Source of the DNA: Arthrobacter sp. SX1312
Lineage (GTDB): Bacteria > Actinomycetota > Actinomycetes > Actinomycetales > Micrococcaceae
Assembly: GCF_002929295.1 (NCBI RefSeq)
Contig: NZ_PJIM01000004.1
Span: 30,489 to 94,488, forward strand
Direction of reading: 5' to 3'
DNA length: 64,000 nt
Part shown: piece after piece, positions 17,143 through 26,253 of the stretch
Layout: every line of letters begins with the position of its first letter
Position numbering within the stretch: the first letter of the stretch is position 1
Notes under the pieces: model-generated
Seen by the model: the letters and a program-made list of their open reading frames with translations, nothing else
What the model was told of the DNA's origin: nothing
Databases searched by the model: none
Program-made: the position numbers and the translations under genes

Positions 17143-17440
17143 ATGAGGCCTTGCTGAAGGGCAACGCCTCCTGGCCGCTTAGCTTGTCCAAATCTATGGA
17201 GGCTAGCTTCTCCGCCATCACTTCGGCGATGAAGGAGCTAGCTGACGTTCCCAGTGCATCAGCCACGGCGAAGAGCTTCTCCGCTTCAGCTGTAGGAATG
17301 CGAGTTGTCAGTACATGGCGGTCGCCCTTAGATGGTCGTCCGCCTGACGCGCGCCTCTGAATAGCCATACTCTGCACTCTAGGTTTCTGAAACGGCTTAA
17401 GCACGAAGAGCTTGGGCGTGTCGTCCTTAAATCTGCTCAT
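17141..17440 (-). CDS. Ribbon-helix-helix-like DNA-binding protein
   Basis: 99 residues from ATG 17440 (GAGGAAA upstream); a shorter start at 17368 lacks a ribosome site. The core GGRPSKGDRHVLTTRIPTAE, then LFAVADALGTSASSFIAEVM, fits an RHH fold: a basic strand followed by two helices with GTSASSFI as the turn. Such small proteins control plasmid copy number or transfer. It lies directly upstream of rep on the same strand and could regulate it. Confidence 0.65.
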   Translation of the reverse strand: MSRFKDDTPKLFVLKPFQKPRVQSMAIQRRASGGRPSKGDRHVLTTRIPTAEAEKLFAVADALGTSASSFIAEVMAEKLASIDLDKLSGQEALPFSKAS

Positions 17441-17773
17441 GTTTCCTCAGTTCAGGCTGAAGCTGATGTTCTACAAGGTCGCTGAGCTGTCATGCTCATG
17501 AGCGCCGGCGGTTGCAGTCGGTGCCAGCACGTGCCATCCACCAGACCCTCGTCGATGCGCCAAGCGGGCCGGCTTGGGCAATCTGAGCAGTGCAAAGGGC
17601 TCTTAGTGCAGCGCTGCGGTAGCAGTAGGGAGAGCTCATCTGGACGAACGCCCTTCTTCGGTTGCTAGTGGTACTTCACGACCTGTAAATGACTAACGTG
17701 GGGCGCCCCGTAGCGACGAGGGGACTGTACCAATATGGCACAGTCCCCTGATATTGTGTAATTGAAGCAGGAG
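17441..17773. other. Intergenic, no gene seen
   Basis: About 330 bases with no supported frame. A TACCAATATGGCACAGTCCC stretch near 17727 and the inverted GGGACTGT/ACAGTCCC pair (17719-17748) make a hairpin that may end the leftward regulators' transcript. Confidence 0.5.
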
Positions 17774-18082
17774 CTAAGGCCTCCACGCCCATTGGATGAG
17801 TTTCGCCTTGGCGTCCTCTGCTGGGACTTCGATCGAGGTGGAGCGGAAGGCTTCTCCGAAGAGGGTCCGGACCGACTTGGCGGTGCGGAAGTACTGGCCG
17901 TGCTTGTCAATCCGGCGGGCGGAGACTCCGAGGTACTGGGCTGTTTCCTTGCGGTTCATGCCGGCCTCGATACAGATTCTGACCGCGCGGAAGATCACGG
18001 CGTAGGCTGCCTCGTTCTCCGGGTTGGCTTTGGTCAGGATGCGCTCCACAGCGAGCTTGGCCTCTGGTGGCGTCTGACTCAC
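17774..18082 (-). CDS. Small HTH protein
   Basis: 102 residues. The central segment ICIEAGMNRKETAQYLGVSA then RRIDKHGQYFR has a clear helix-turn-helix (KETAQYLGVSARRIDK). The C-terminal half (VRTLFGEAFRSTSIEVPAED, IQWAWRP) is unassigned. It follows the membrane gene at 18093 by 10 bases in the same direction, so the three genes 17774-19588 form an operon divergent from the transfer genes. Confidence 0.7.
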   Translation of the reverse strand: MSQTPPEAKLAVERILTKANPENEAAYAVIFRAVRICIEAGMNRKETAQYLGVSARRIDKHGQYFRTAKSVRTLFGEAFRSTSIEVPAEDAKAKLIQWAWRP

Positions 18083-18092
18083 GTTCCTCTCC

Positions 18093-18863
18093 TCACTTGA
18101 TCGACAAGTCGATGTCGAGCTTCTTGCGGGCTAGCTGGTTCTTCCTGGCGAAAGCGAAGGCCCAGAGCCCGAGGACGACGCACGCTGTCGATACGTGCGT
18201 GACGAGCTCAAAGACATAGAACGCTTCGGGCCCTGCATGTAGTTCCAGCGGGTATGCGAGGGTGCGTCCGATGGAGAGGGCGAAGCCGATGAAAATCAGC
18301 CTGGAGGCGAGTCGCCCGAAGCGCAGGGGATTACTGCGGCTGTCGCGGAAGAGCGGCGACAGGAGGGGCCCGAGGATGTATGCGGTGTAAGCGAGGACGA
18401 TCCATTGGTTCACCTCTACTGCCGGCTGGTCTGCGTAGGCCACCAGGCGGGGCGATGCCTCTGGCGTGTCTGCTGCGATGAGGGTGATGAAGACGCCAAG
18501 TGCGGCAATACCGAGCGCCACGGCGCCACGAAGGCCGACGATCCACCCGAGGGCTGTCTCGGAGTTGTAGGCAATGGCGAGGTGCACGCCGAGGAATGCC
18601 ACTGCGGTCATTGCGCAGACTTTGGCGATGAAGTCGGTCCCGTTGGAGATGGGGACGATGGCTTCAAGCATTGCGTAGATGCCCGGCAGGGAGACGACGT
18701 AGGCGGTGGTCAGCAGGATCCCCATGAGGGCGAGTCGTCCGCTGGGCCGAAGTAGCGCCCTGGCTCCTTCCGGTGTCGTTTTGGAAGTCAGACGGTGGAA
18801 CGTCAGACCACCGAGCAGGATCAGCATGAGGCTGACCGATATGACGTAGACGCTGTCGTTCAT
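18093..18863 (-). CDS. Seven-helix membrane protein, unknown
   Basis: 256 residues with seven hydrophobic segments (for example VISVSLMLILLGGLTF, AVAFLGVHLAIA, LGIAALGVFITLIA and LVTHVSTACVVLGLWAFAFA). The last helix ends in a basic tail. No family recognised. It overlaps the upstream HTH gene by four bases (ATGA), so it is coupled to a regulator and may be a sensor or an exclusion-type protein. No catalytic motif seen. Confidence 0.7.
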   Translation of the reverse strand: MNDSVYVISVSLMLILLGGLTFHRLTSKTTPEGARALLRPSGRLALMGILLTTAYVVSLPGIYAMLEAIVPISNGTDFIAKVCAMTAVAFLGVHLAIAYNSETALGWIVGLRGAVALGIAALGVFITLIAADTPEASPRLVAYADQPAVEVNQWIVLAYTAYILGPLLSPLFRDSRSNPLRFGRLASRLIFIGFALSIGRTLAYPLELHAGPEAFYVFELVTHVSTACVVLGLWAFAFARKNQLARKKLDIDLSIK

Positions 18864-19588
18864 CCGATCAGATCCGTCAGTTTCTCCGCGTATTCAAGGG
18901 CTTCCTTGCGCTGCCGGAGGCGGCGCTGGAGGAGGTTCAGTCGTTGCTGGATGAGCTCGACCAAATCCTCGTTCTTCATCACCATCAAGGCTGTCTCCCG
19001 GACGTCCTCGGGCCAGTCGCCCTCTTCCATGGTGATGAGTCCGACGACGACAAGCCCCGCGACCATTGACGTCCCGCTGACCCGGGCAGCAGTGACCGCC
19101 TGGATGGGGGTGAGCTTGTTCTCCGAGAGCTGGGTGAACAGATAGGTGATCGCCGTTCCCGTCTTCTCGGCCACATCGTGCCGGACGTCCCCGGTATCGA
19201 TGGCGTCGATCCACGCGCGATGAGAACCATCGTGGGGAAAGTCGATCTTGACCTTGTCGTTTCGTGGGAACAGGTCTTCGTGAAAGCGGTGCTGCAGCTC
19301 GACCATAAGGTCCGCGTGATGAACCTGGCTCAGGACTTCTGCCGCTGTCGGAGAGCGTGGCCGGCTGTCGAGGTCTTGATACTCCTTGAAGTCTGCCAGT
19401 GCCGCGATGGGATCAATGCCGACGCCTCGGGCCACACCGACGACGGTCGATTCCGGGACGTTGCCGCGCCGGATCTGGTTGCCCACAGTGACGCGATGCA
19501 ATCCGGTCAGGCGGCCCAGCTCGCTCGCTGATGTGGTGATGCCGCGTCGTTCGAGCCATTGCTTGAAGTCAGAACCAGAAACAGCCAC
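18860..19588 (-). CDS. HTH regulator with long C-terminal domain
   Basis: 242 residues from GTG 19588, which has a full AAGGAGGT site. The N-terminus FKQWLERRGITTSASELGRL, TGLHRVTVGNQIRRG is a XRE-like helix-turn-helix. The remainder contains a helical middle (ITYLFTQLSENKLTPIQAVT) and a final Arg/Leu-rich coiled helix (ELIQQRLNLLQRRLRQRKEA). It is the first gene of the leftward operon and stands back to back with the transfer operon, so it is a good candidate for the regulator of transfer. Confidence 0.7.
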   Translation of the reverse strand: MAVSGSDFKQWLERRGITTSASELGRLTGLHRVTVGNQIRRGNVPESTVVGVARGVGIDPIAALADFKEYQDLDSRPRSPTAAEVLSQVHHADLMVELQHRFHEDLFPRNDKVKIDFPHDGSHRAWIDAIDTGDVRHDVAEKTGTAITYLFTQLSENKLTPIQAVTAARVSGTSMVAGLVVVGLITMEEGDWPEDVRETALMVMKNEDLVELIQQRLNLLQRRLRQRKEALEYAEKLTDLIG

Positions 19589-19762
19589 GGCACCTCCTTC
19601 AAGAGATCGCTAGATGGGCACGGCACACACGTGTAGTTGTGATGTCAGAATCTAAGCTATTCTAAGAACTAAGGAATTGGCATCAGCCCTCATCCTTACC
19701 GTCTCAAATTTTACCGGTCACGACCTAACCAGTCCGTGCCCATTACACCGGGGGAGGTAGTT

Positions 19763-20881
19763 GTGGACGAAGACGAGAAGCGTGGAGCGTCACCGCTACT
19801 GGCCCTGGTGATCCTTGTACCTCTGCTGGCGGGCCTGCCCGTCGTGGGCATCGCGGGAGCGGCGATCCTGACGCAGACCGAGGAAAAGCCTGCTGCGTGC
19901 ATCATCTCTGCAGTTGGTGAGACAACCGGGGGCCTCACTTCATCGCCGGCCATCCCGAACGGTTGGGGCGATCTGGTCGACGCCGCCGCGAAGACCGCGG
20001 GCCTGCCTGTGAGCGTGGTTGCCGCACAGTTGAAGCAGGAATCAGGCTGGAACGAAGGCGCTCGGAGCCCCGTCGGCGCGCAGGGCGTGGCTCAGTTCAT
20101 GCCCGGCACTTGGGCCATGTACGGGGAGGGCGGGGACCCGTTCTCAGCCGAGGACGCCATCCCTGCCTACGGACGCTACATGGCTGCCCTGAAAGAGCAG
20201 GTACAGCCACTGGCCGGGGATGACGCCGACCTTTTGGTGCGCCTGACCCTCGCGGCCTACAACGCCGGCCCTGGAGCCGTGCAGGCAGCCAAGGGCATCC
20301 CGGCGTTCACCGAGACCGAGCAGTACGTCGAGAAGATCCTGGCCACAGGCCAGGGCGAGTTCTCCGCCGGGTGCACAGCACCGGCGGGGACGGTCGCGTG
20401 GAACGGCGACCTCGGCGACGGCGAGTGGACCAACCCGCTCCCGGGAGGTGCGTTCACCTCCGGCTACGGGCACCGCAATCTTCCGGGCCTGCCCGCCTGG
20501 GCGCAGGACCACGTCGGCCTGGATCTGTCCTCTCCGGGCGCCGGCAGCGGCAACGGCGGACCGGTCATTGCCCCGACTGATCTACGGATCACCGGTTTCA
20601 ACGACAAAGACGGCTGCGTGATCGCCAAGGAGGACGGCGACGACCCTGATTTCGGGTTCGCGTTCTGCCACCTCAACGCCTACAGCGTGGCCGTGGGGGA
20701 CAGGTTGAAGCGCGGCGACGTCGTCGGCACGGAGGGTAACAAGGCCGGCCTCGGGCTGGTGGCAACGCACCTGCACTTCGAGATCTACAAGCCGGAAGCA
20801 CCGGCGGTCGCCTACCCGTATCAGGGCTGGAATCTGGACCCGGAGCCGATTCTGAAAGAGAAAGGAGCGTGGGTGCGATGA
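19763..20881 (+). CDS. Lytic transglycosylase / M23 peptidase of transfer operon
   Basis: About 372 residues from GTG 19763 (GGGGGAGGT upstream; GTG 19736 is an alternative). One N-terminal membrane helix (LLALVILVPLLAGLPVVGI) anchors two wall hydrolase domains. The SLT domain has QLKQESGWN (catalytic Glu), GAQGVAQFMPGTW and AYNAGPGAV. The M23 LytM domain has HVGLDLS and THLHFE, the zinc ligands. Such dual enzymes open peptidoglycan for type IV secretion channels (VirB1/TcpG role). It is the first gene of the transfer operon and its stop overlaps the next start. Confidence 0.9.
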   Translation: MDEDEKRGASPLLALVILVPLLAGLPVVGIAGAAILTQTEEKPAACIISAVGETTGGLTSSPAIPNGWGDLVDAAAKTAGLPVSVVAAQLKQESGWNEGARSPVGAQGVAQFMPGTWAMYGEGGDPFSAEDAIPAYGRYMAALKEQVQPLAGDDADLLVRLTLAAYNAGPGAVQAAKGIPAFTETEQYVEKILATGQGEFSAGCTAPAGTVAWNGDLGDGEWTNPLPGGAFTSGYGHRNLPGLPAWAQDHVGLDLSSPGAGSGNGGPVIAPTDLRITGFNDKDGCVIAKEDGDDPDFGFAFCHLNAYSVAVGDRLKRGDVVGTEGNKAGLGLVATHLHFEIYKPEAPAVAYPYQGWNLDPEPILKEKGAWVR

Positions 20882-21519
20882 CCCGTCGCTCACACACCAA
20901 CCTGTACCGGGCCGCCGCACTGGCGGTCTCGGTGATTGCTCTGACCAGCTGCGCCGCTGACGCGCCCGCATCGGAGGACGTAGCTCCGATTTCGGCTCCA
21001 ACCACCGTCTACGAGGGTTCCTACACCTCACTCCCCGCCGAGGAAATCTTGGGCAACAACACGTTCGCATCCCCGGAGGATGCCCACCGTTCCGACGTCG
21101 ACTCGACCGCTCGGGTCGCAGCTTTCATGTTGCATTCGTGGGACACGACGGTAGATCGCACCGAAACGGCGGCCGCGGCGCGCGCCATTCCGCTGATGAG
21201 TGAGGAGTGGGCGGCGAACCAGGTCGAACCTGAGCGCAACGCCAGCAACGGTGAATGGTTGGAACCATCCGAACACAGCGCCTACAGCGTTCCCCGTACC
21301 GTTCCGGCGATCGGCGACGCCGCGCAGGACGTCGCCCCGGACAAGGCCATTCGGGTCCTCGACGTGACCTGGCGGTGGGTAGCCCGCGACGAAAGCCCGC
21401 TGGAGAGCGGTGGTCACCGGCAGGTGACCGTCTACCTCGAGAAGACGGACGACCGGTGGGACGTCGTCGGGCACCAGACCCGCGACATGACCGCCTCGAT
21501 GACGGGGGAGGGCAAGTGA
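20878..21519 (+). CDS. Transfer-operon lipoprotein
   Basis: 213 residues starting in the ATGA overlap with the wall hydrolase gene. Signal peptide AAALAVSVIALTSCAADA with the lipobox LTSC. The mature part ends in VTWRWVARDESP, VTVYLEKTDDRWDVVGH, a strand-rich fold like NTF2/VirB8-type periplasmic domains, though that is only a visual resemblance. Expected outside the membrane as a part of the transfer channel. Confidence 0.75.
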   Translation: MTRRSHTNLYRAAALAVSVIALTSCAADAPASEDVAPISAPTTVYEGSYTSLPAEEILGNNTFASPEDAHRSDVDSTARVAAFMLHSWDTTVDRTETAAAARAIPLMSEEWAANQVEPERNASNGEWLEPSEHSAYSVPRTVPAIGDAAQDVAPDKAIRVLDVTWRWVARDESPLESGGHRQVTVYLEKTDDRWDVVGHQTRDMTASMTGEGK

Positions 21520-23066
21520 CTCCGACCGTGCATTCCTGGCCCGTCATCCGCCTCACGATCGGGGAAGGCGAAATCGTCGCGGACGCGAACGGCGACGTAC
21601 TGACCTACCCGGTGCTCGATGACACGTCCGCAGCCGACATGGCCGCCGACGCAGCAGCGGAAGCATGCCGCCGTCTGGGCCTGGCCGCGTGCCGGGTGCA
21701 GGGACTCACCGAGGACGGCGAAGTATACGAGATGGTCGTCGACGCCGAGCTGGGCACCCTCGAGGAACGCGAAGACACCACCTCCACCGGCACTACCGGC
21801 GGCACCGGTACGGGCACTGCGCGTACCGGATCGAAGACTGCACGCCGCCGCACTCCTGCACGCCGAAAGGCTGTGCTGTGGGGGAGCGCGGGCGTCCTGG
21901 CGGTCACAGTCGGGTTCAGCGCCTTCTTCACGCTGCAGGACAGCACGGCCGAGCCGGTGGCGATGGTCTACACGCCGCCTCCCGCGCAGCTGCCGGTCCC
22001 GGCTCCTGCCGGGTGGGATACCTACGGGGACTGGACGACACCGATGACCGGCTCGACCGTTCAGGCGATCCTTGATCCCTCGGGACAGCCGGTGAGCGTG
22101 GACGGTTCGAAGCTGATCGGCCATGACCCTCGGACGGGTGTGGAGCGGTGGACGCGCACCGCGCCGTTCACGGTCGCGCAGCTGGCTATGTTCACCCTCG
22201 ATGGGCAGTCCAGGGTCGCGGCCGCAGCGGCCCGCGAGCTGGTGCTGTTCGGCGACGGGGCGGACCCGATCCGCGTCGATGTCCCCAAGGACGGAACGAT
22301 CGTCCTGGATGGCGGTACGGCTCCTCGGGTGGACCTGCCGAATAAGCGGACCCTGATCGTCGCGGCCGATGGCAGTACGGCGGCGCGGGTGGTCCCGGCG
22401 GCCGCGGAACCCATCGAAGCCCTTGGAGATGACCTGGTAACAGCGGACACGCGCTCCGGACGGATCTGGCGCGTGACGCAGGGTTCGGCAGCCCTGCCCG
22501 CACCCGCGACGCTGCCTGCACCGTCGGCAGGGGCGGAACTGGTCACGGTCCTCGGATCGGTGAACGGAACGGTCGTTGCGGCATGGAAGACCGACGACAC
22601 CACCACCATCGGCTTCTATGCCCTTGGAGATGCCGCCGATGCGACGGAAGCGACGCAGGTCGGCATCGTCGACGTCGAAGGAACCGACGTCGCCACCTCC
22701 GGTATCCAGGTGGACCGGGACAACGGCCTACTGATGGCCGGCACGGTCCTGGTCGACGTCGATGCGAAGCAGGCCCACCGCCTGCCCGGCGCGGGAAAGC
22801 TGGCAGCCGGGTACGCCTGGGTCACCACCAGCACCGAGCAGCTGCGGATCAACGCGCAGGGCGTCACCGAAACCACGACCGACGCCGCCCGGGCAGCGAT
22901 CCCCGACGTCGTCACCGACGACGGCAAGGCAATGACCCGGGCCGAAGGATCCTCCACCGGCCTGCTGTATGCGCTGACACAGGTCGCACCCCGACCCACA
23001 GCAACACCCACCCCGACTTCTACTCCGAGCCCCACCTCGACTGTTTCCCCGAAGGAGAACCCCTGA
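21516..23066 (+). CDS. Single-pass protein with extracellular propeller-like domain
   Basis: 516 residues from GTG 21516, overlapping the previous stop. The cytoplasmic part of about 125 residues ends in Gly/Thr and Arg-rich linkers (TARRRTPARRKAVLW); a single helix (GSAGVLAVTVGFSAFFTLQ) follows; the rest is an extracellular domain with repeats such as DPRTGVERWTRTAPFTV, TADTRSGRIWRVTQG and YALGDAADATEATQV that suggest a beta-propeller. The tail is Pro/Thr-rich. Likely a structural subunit of the transfer machine. Confidence 0.7.
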   Translation: MTPTVHSWPVIRLTIGEGEIVADANGDVLTYPVLDDTSAADMAADAAAEACRRLGLAACRVQGLTEDGEVYEMVVDAELGTLEEREDTTSTGTTGGTGTGTARTGSKTARRRTPARRKAVLWGSAGVLAVTVGFSAFFTLQDSTAEPVAMVYTPPPAQLPVPAPAGWDTYGDWTTPMTGSTVQAILDPSGQPVSVDGSKLIGHDPRTGVERWTRTAPFTVAQLAMFTLDGQSRVAAAAARELVLFGDGADPIRVDVPKDGTIVLDGGTAPRVDLPNKRTLIVAADGSTAARVVPAAAEPIEALGDDLVTADTRSGRIWRVTQGSAALPAPATLPAPSAGAELVTVLGSVNGTVVAAWKTDDTTTIGFYALGDAADATEATQVGIVDVEGTDVATSGIQVDRDNGLLMAGTVLVDVDAKQAHRLPGAGKLAAGYAWVTTSTEQLRINAQGVTETTTDAARAAIPDVVTDDGKAMTRAEGSSTGLLYALTQVAPRPTATPTPTSTPSPTSTVSPKENP

Positions 23067-24466
23067 TGAGAATGACTGCTGTCATCGACCCGGCTGGCAC
23101 CCTCGAGCTTGACCTGGGAGGCGAGAAAACCACCGCCCCCTACCCCTCGGTCATGGACGCCCGCCGCTCCGTCATGAGCACCGCGACCGACCTCGCGGCC
23201 GAGACGAGCACCGCAACCAAACTGCACATCGAGGACCCGTCCGGCTCCCGCACGATCCTCGTTCAGACCGACGGCGCCGTCATCGAGCAGGACACCGACA
23301 GTGACCCGACGGAAAGCGAGCCAGCACAGCCCGCCGAAGCGATCGAACCTGCGGCGTCCCCGATGACGTCGAAAGTGCCGACTGCGCCGATGGCCGCGGT
23401 CAAAGCAGCAGCACCCGTTGCCGCTCCCACTCCCACTCCCACTCCCACTCCAGCTGAGGCTCCGGCAGTTCCTGAGGCAACCGCATCGGAAGCTATCGCT
23501 TCACCGGCAGCGGAGCCGACCGTGGAGCCGCTGCCAACACGCAGGGCGGCGATGCCCTCGTTCGTCGACAGGCCTGACGCCGACTCACCAGCACAGGTCG
23601 GCGTCCGTGGTCTGCTGAATCAGTTTGGGATGAAACTTGCCCCGTCAGCCGCCGAGCTGGAGCAGCGCCGGGACGAGAAGACCGTCTCCCAGCACTGGGC
23701 CGGTCCCCGCACGATCACGGTCCTGAATCCCAAGGGCGGGGCGGGTAAGACGCCGACGGTGATCTGCCTGTCAGCTGTGTTCGCCCGCCTCGGCGGCTCC
23801 GGTGTTCTGGCGTGGGACAACAACAACTCGCTGGGCTCGCTGGGATGGCGGACCTTCGACGCCGGCCATGAGGCGACTGTGGTCGACCTCCTCGAGCAGA
23901 CGGACTACTTCATGACCGCCGGCGCACGCGCCGGTGATCTGGCGTCCTACGTTCATCACCAGCCCTCAGACCAGTACGACGTGCTGCGCTCCGATGACCG
24001 GTCGGGCGCGAAGAAGCGGCACGAGGTGACCGGTGACGAGGTCCACCGCCTCTACTCGGTGGCCGCAAAGTACTACCGGCTGATCCTCATGGACTCGGGC
24101 AACACCGAGCGCGGAGACAACTGGGAGGCGATGATCGGGCACTCGGACCAGGTCGTCATCCCGGTCAAGTCCGTCGACGACGCCGCCGAAGGCGCGTCCC
24201 GGGTCCTCAGCGCCTTGCGGGCAGGCGACGACCACGCGCAGTCGCTGGCAGACCGCGCCGTGGTAATCGTCCTGGGCTGCACCCCATCCCACAGTCTGTC
24301 GAAGCTAAACGAGCTCGCTGAGTCCTTCCGCCCCTTCGTGAAGTCGGTCGTCACGGTGCCCTACGATCCATCACTGATCGAGGGCAGGATCCGGTTCTCC
24401 TCGATGCTCCCGCAGACCCGCCGCGCCTGGCTCCGGGCCGCCGCGCAGATCGCGGAGGGACTATGA
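23066..24466 (+). CDS. MinD/ParA-like ATPase of transfer operon
   Basis: 466 residues; ATG 23066 has AAGGAG upstream. The first 200 residues are linker-like with a (CCCACT)n-encoded Pro-Thr run near 120-129. The ATPase domain starts at 215 (TITVLNPKGGAGKTPT, deviant Walker A at 222-229; note the P after GKT where T/S is usual) and continues with VLAWDNNNSLGSLGW and LILMDSGNTERGDNW (Walker B region). Orthologs are constant members of actinobacterial SCO6880-type transfer clusters, though their function is unproven. It overlaps the next gene by four bases. Confidence 0.8.
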   Translation: MRMTAVIDPAGTLELDLGGEKTTAPYPSVMDARRSVMSTATDLAAETSTATKLHIEDPSGSRTILVQTDGAVIEQDTDSDPTESEPAQPAEAIEPAASPMTSKVPTAPMAAVKAAAPVAAPTPTPTPTPAEAPAVPEATASEAIASPAAEPTVEPLPTRRAAMPSFVDRPDADSPAQVGVRGLLNQFGMKLAPSAAELEQRRDEKTVSQHWAGPRTITVLNPKGGAGKTPTVICLSAVFARLGGSGVLAWDNNNSLGSLGWRTFDAGHEATVVDLLEQTDYFMTAGARAGDLASYVHHQPSDQYDVLRSDDRSGAKKRHEVTGDEVHRLYSVAAKYYRLILMDSGNTERGDNWEAMIGHSDQVVIPVKSVDDAAEGASRVLSALRAGDDHAQSLADRAVVIVLGCTPSHSLSKLNELAESFRPFVKSVVTVPYDPSLIEGRIRFSSMLPQTRRAWLRAAAQIAEGL

Positions 24467-25071
24467 CTGTGACCCCGCAGCGCAATCCCTTCGTCAACGA
24501 GCCGGAGGTAAAGCCGCAGGAAGACCCGATCGACGACGACCCGATTCTCGGGCAGCGCGAATCGCTGAGGGGACCCCGGAACATTCAGCAGACCCTCGCC
24601 GCGGAGCCTGTCGAGGAAGCCGAACCCGCGGCCCCCGTAGCGGTGACCAGCGCGACCCTGTGGCTGGTTGGTGCCTCAGGCGGCGTTGGCACCAGCACCC
24701 TCGCGGGCCTGTGCTCCGAGAACATCGTCGACGAATCCGAGCGGCGTCCGACCTACGCCGGCCGGGCCCTGCTGGTGTGTTCCACCAGTGCGTCCTCGCT
24801 CGAGGCCGCGCAGCAGCTGGCGCGTAAGTCCGCATCCGGGCAGGTGCCCTATGAGCTGGTCGGCCTGGTGATCGTCCATGACAGGCCCAAGAACCGGCTG
24901 ACGAAGCCGACCCTGAACTTCGCGCGCGGGGTTGCGCGGATGTTCCCGGTCGCCATGACGGCACCGTATGAACCCTCGTGGCGCGAGGTTGGCGTCACCC
25001 CACAAGCTTCCGGGACACGGCTGAAGAGCGTGCTCCGGAAAATCGAAAAGATCGCCCGCTCCGGGCACTGA
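24463..25071 (+). CDS. Degenerate P-loop protein, DUF6668-like
   Basis: 202 residues beginning in the stop of the MinD-like gene. The core TLWLVGASGGVGTSTLAGLC looks like a second MinD-type P-loop in which the essential Lys of GKT is replaced (GVGTST), so nucleotide hydrolysis is unlikely. ALLVCSTSASSLEAAQQLAR and VGLVIVHDRPKNRL continue the fold. Tandem active and inactive P-loop proteins suggest a heteromeric partner arrangement. Family name by recall. Confidence 0.7.
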   Translation: MTVTPQRNPFVNEPEVKPQEDPIDDDPILGQRESLRGPRNIQQTLAAEPVEEAEPAAPVAVTSATLWLVGASGGVGTSTLAGLCSENIVDESERRPTYAGRALLVCSTSASSLEAAQQLARKSASGQVPYELVGLVIVHDRPKNRLTKPTLNFARGVARMFPVAMTAPYEPSWREVGVTPQASGTRLKSVLRKIEKIARSGH

Positions 25072-25085
25072 GAAAGGGAACTCCC

Positions 25086-25391
25086 ATGTTCGGAAACACT
25101 CTGGCAGCACACACCCTGACCACCATCAACGCACTCACCCCAGCCCGTGAAGGATCGCTCTCGGCCCAGACCTTCACCCCGACGCAGCCTCCCGGCACGG
25201 AGAGCCTGACACAGGTCATCGGTTGGATCCTATGGGGTGCGGGACTTGTCTTGTTCGTGTTCTTCATCTTCGGCCTCGTCTCCGCCGGCAGGAACCGACG
25301 GCAGGGCAACGAGATCGAGGCACCCATCTGGCCCATGGTCGCCGCCTGCCTGCTGGGCGCTTCGGGGGCCGTGTGGACTGCAATCACCTGA
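25086..25391 (+). CDS. Small two-helix membrane protein of transfer operon
   Basis: 101 residues from ATG 25086 (GAAAGGGAAC upstream). An N-terminal Thr-rich 45 residues is followed by two hydrophobic helices (VIGWILWGAGLVLFVFFIFG and WPMVAACLLGASGAVWTAIT) separated by a basic loop. Size and topology recall VirB2/PrgI-like small subunits, and the position between ATPase and channel genes agrees. Confidence 0.75.
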   Translation: MFGNTLAAHTLTTINALTPAREGSLSAQTFTPTQPPGTESLTQVIGWILWGAGLVLFVFFIFGLVSAGRNRRQGNEIEAPIWPMVAACLLGASGAVWTAIT

Positions 25392-25431
25392 GCAACACCA
25401 GCTACCCACCTGATCGAGAGAAGGACAGACG

Positions 25432-26253
25432 ATGAGCACACAGGACACCACCCCGGAACCGAAGGCCCGCCCAAAGTGGTTCGGCGCTGCCGTGATGCTG
25501 CTGGCCCTGGTGCTGGTCGGCCTCCTCGCATGGGGTCTGCGGGTATTCCTCTTCCTCAGCAATGACAAGCCGGCAGCAGAACCAACCACCGCTGCAACGC
25601 AGACAGCACCATCGTCCGCCCCGGCGTCCGCGTCCGCGTCCGCGACAGCAGCACCCGTCGAGGACGCGGACGCCGCGTGGGGCTGCCAGGCGGACCTCAA
25701 CAACGACGACGCATCTGTAGCTGACAGCGCCCCCGCGATCGAGGAATGGGTGGCGGGCGGCTACAACGTCATCCCGTTCTCGGAGTTCGGCGGATGCCAG
25801 AAGCAGCCCTCCGGACTGAGGGTCGGATACGCGCACAACGAGCCAGGGGCGCTCATGGCAGCTGCAACGTACTCTGTGGCGCTGGACCCCTCCGTCAGTG
25901 AGGAAGCAGCTGAAAACGTCGAGGTTGCTATCGCAGAGGGGCCCAACCGCGATCGGTTGGCGGAGAAAGCAAAGCGAATCCGAGACGGTTTGGAGCAGGG
26001 AACTGATGGGTCCGCTTCATCGTCAGCGACGCTGATCGGTTACATGCGGGACTTCTACTCGGAGGACGCCGCCTCCTACCGACTGATCTACGAGCTGCCT
26101 TCCGCCAGCGGAGGGACGAGCAAAGTGTCCGTGCAGGCTGACGTGGTGTGGGAGGACGGCGACTGGAAGCTCGATCCGGCTTCAGGTACCGAGCTGATGA
26201 CGTCTGATCAATACCAGGGCCAGCCCTACATCGAGTGGGGACCAAAGAGCTGA
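25432..26253 (+). CDS. VirB8/TcpC-like bitopic transfer protein
   Basis: 273 residues: a cytoplasmic tail, one helix (FGAAVMLLALVLVGLLAWGL), a low-complexity Ala/Ser/Thr linker, then an extracellular domain from about 80 that contains WGCQADLNNDD and ends in SVQADVVWEDGDWKLDPASG. The last pattern, a strand followed by W.DGDWKL, occurs in NTF2-like transfer subunits. Translation runs into the next gene. Confidence 0.7.
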   Translation: MSTQDTTPEPKARPKWFGAAVMLLALVLVGLLAWGLRVFLFLSNDKPAAEPTTAATQTAPSSAPASASASATAAPVEDADAAWGCQADLNNDDASVADSAPAIEEWVAGGYNVIPFSEFGGCQKQPSGLRVGYAHNEPGALMAAATYSVALDPSVSEEAAENVEVAIAEGPNRDRLAEKAKRIRDGLEQGTDGSASSSATLIGYMRDFYSEDAASYRLIYELPSASGGTSKVSVQADVVWEDGDWKLDPASGTELMTSDQYQGQPYIEWGPKS

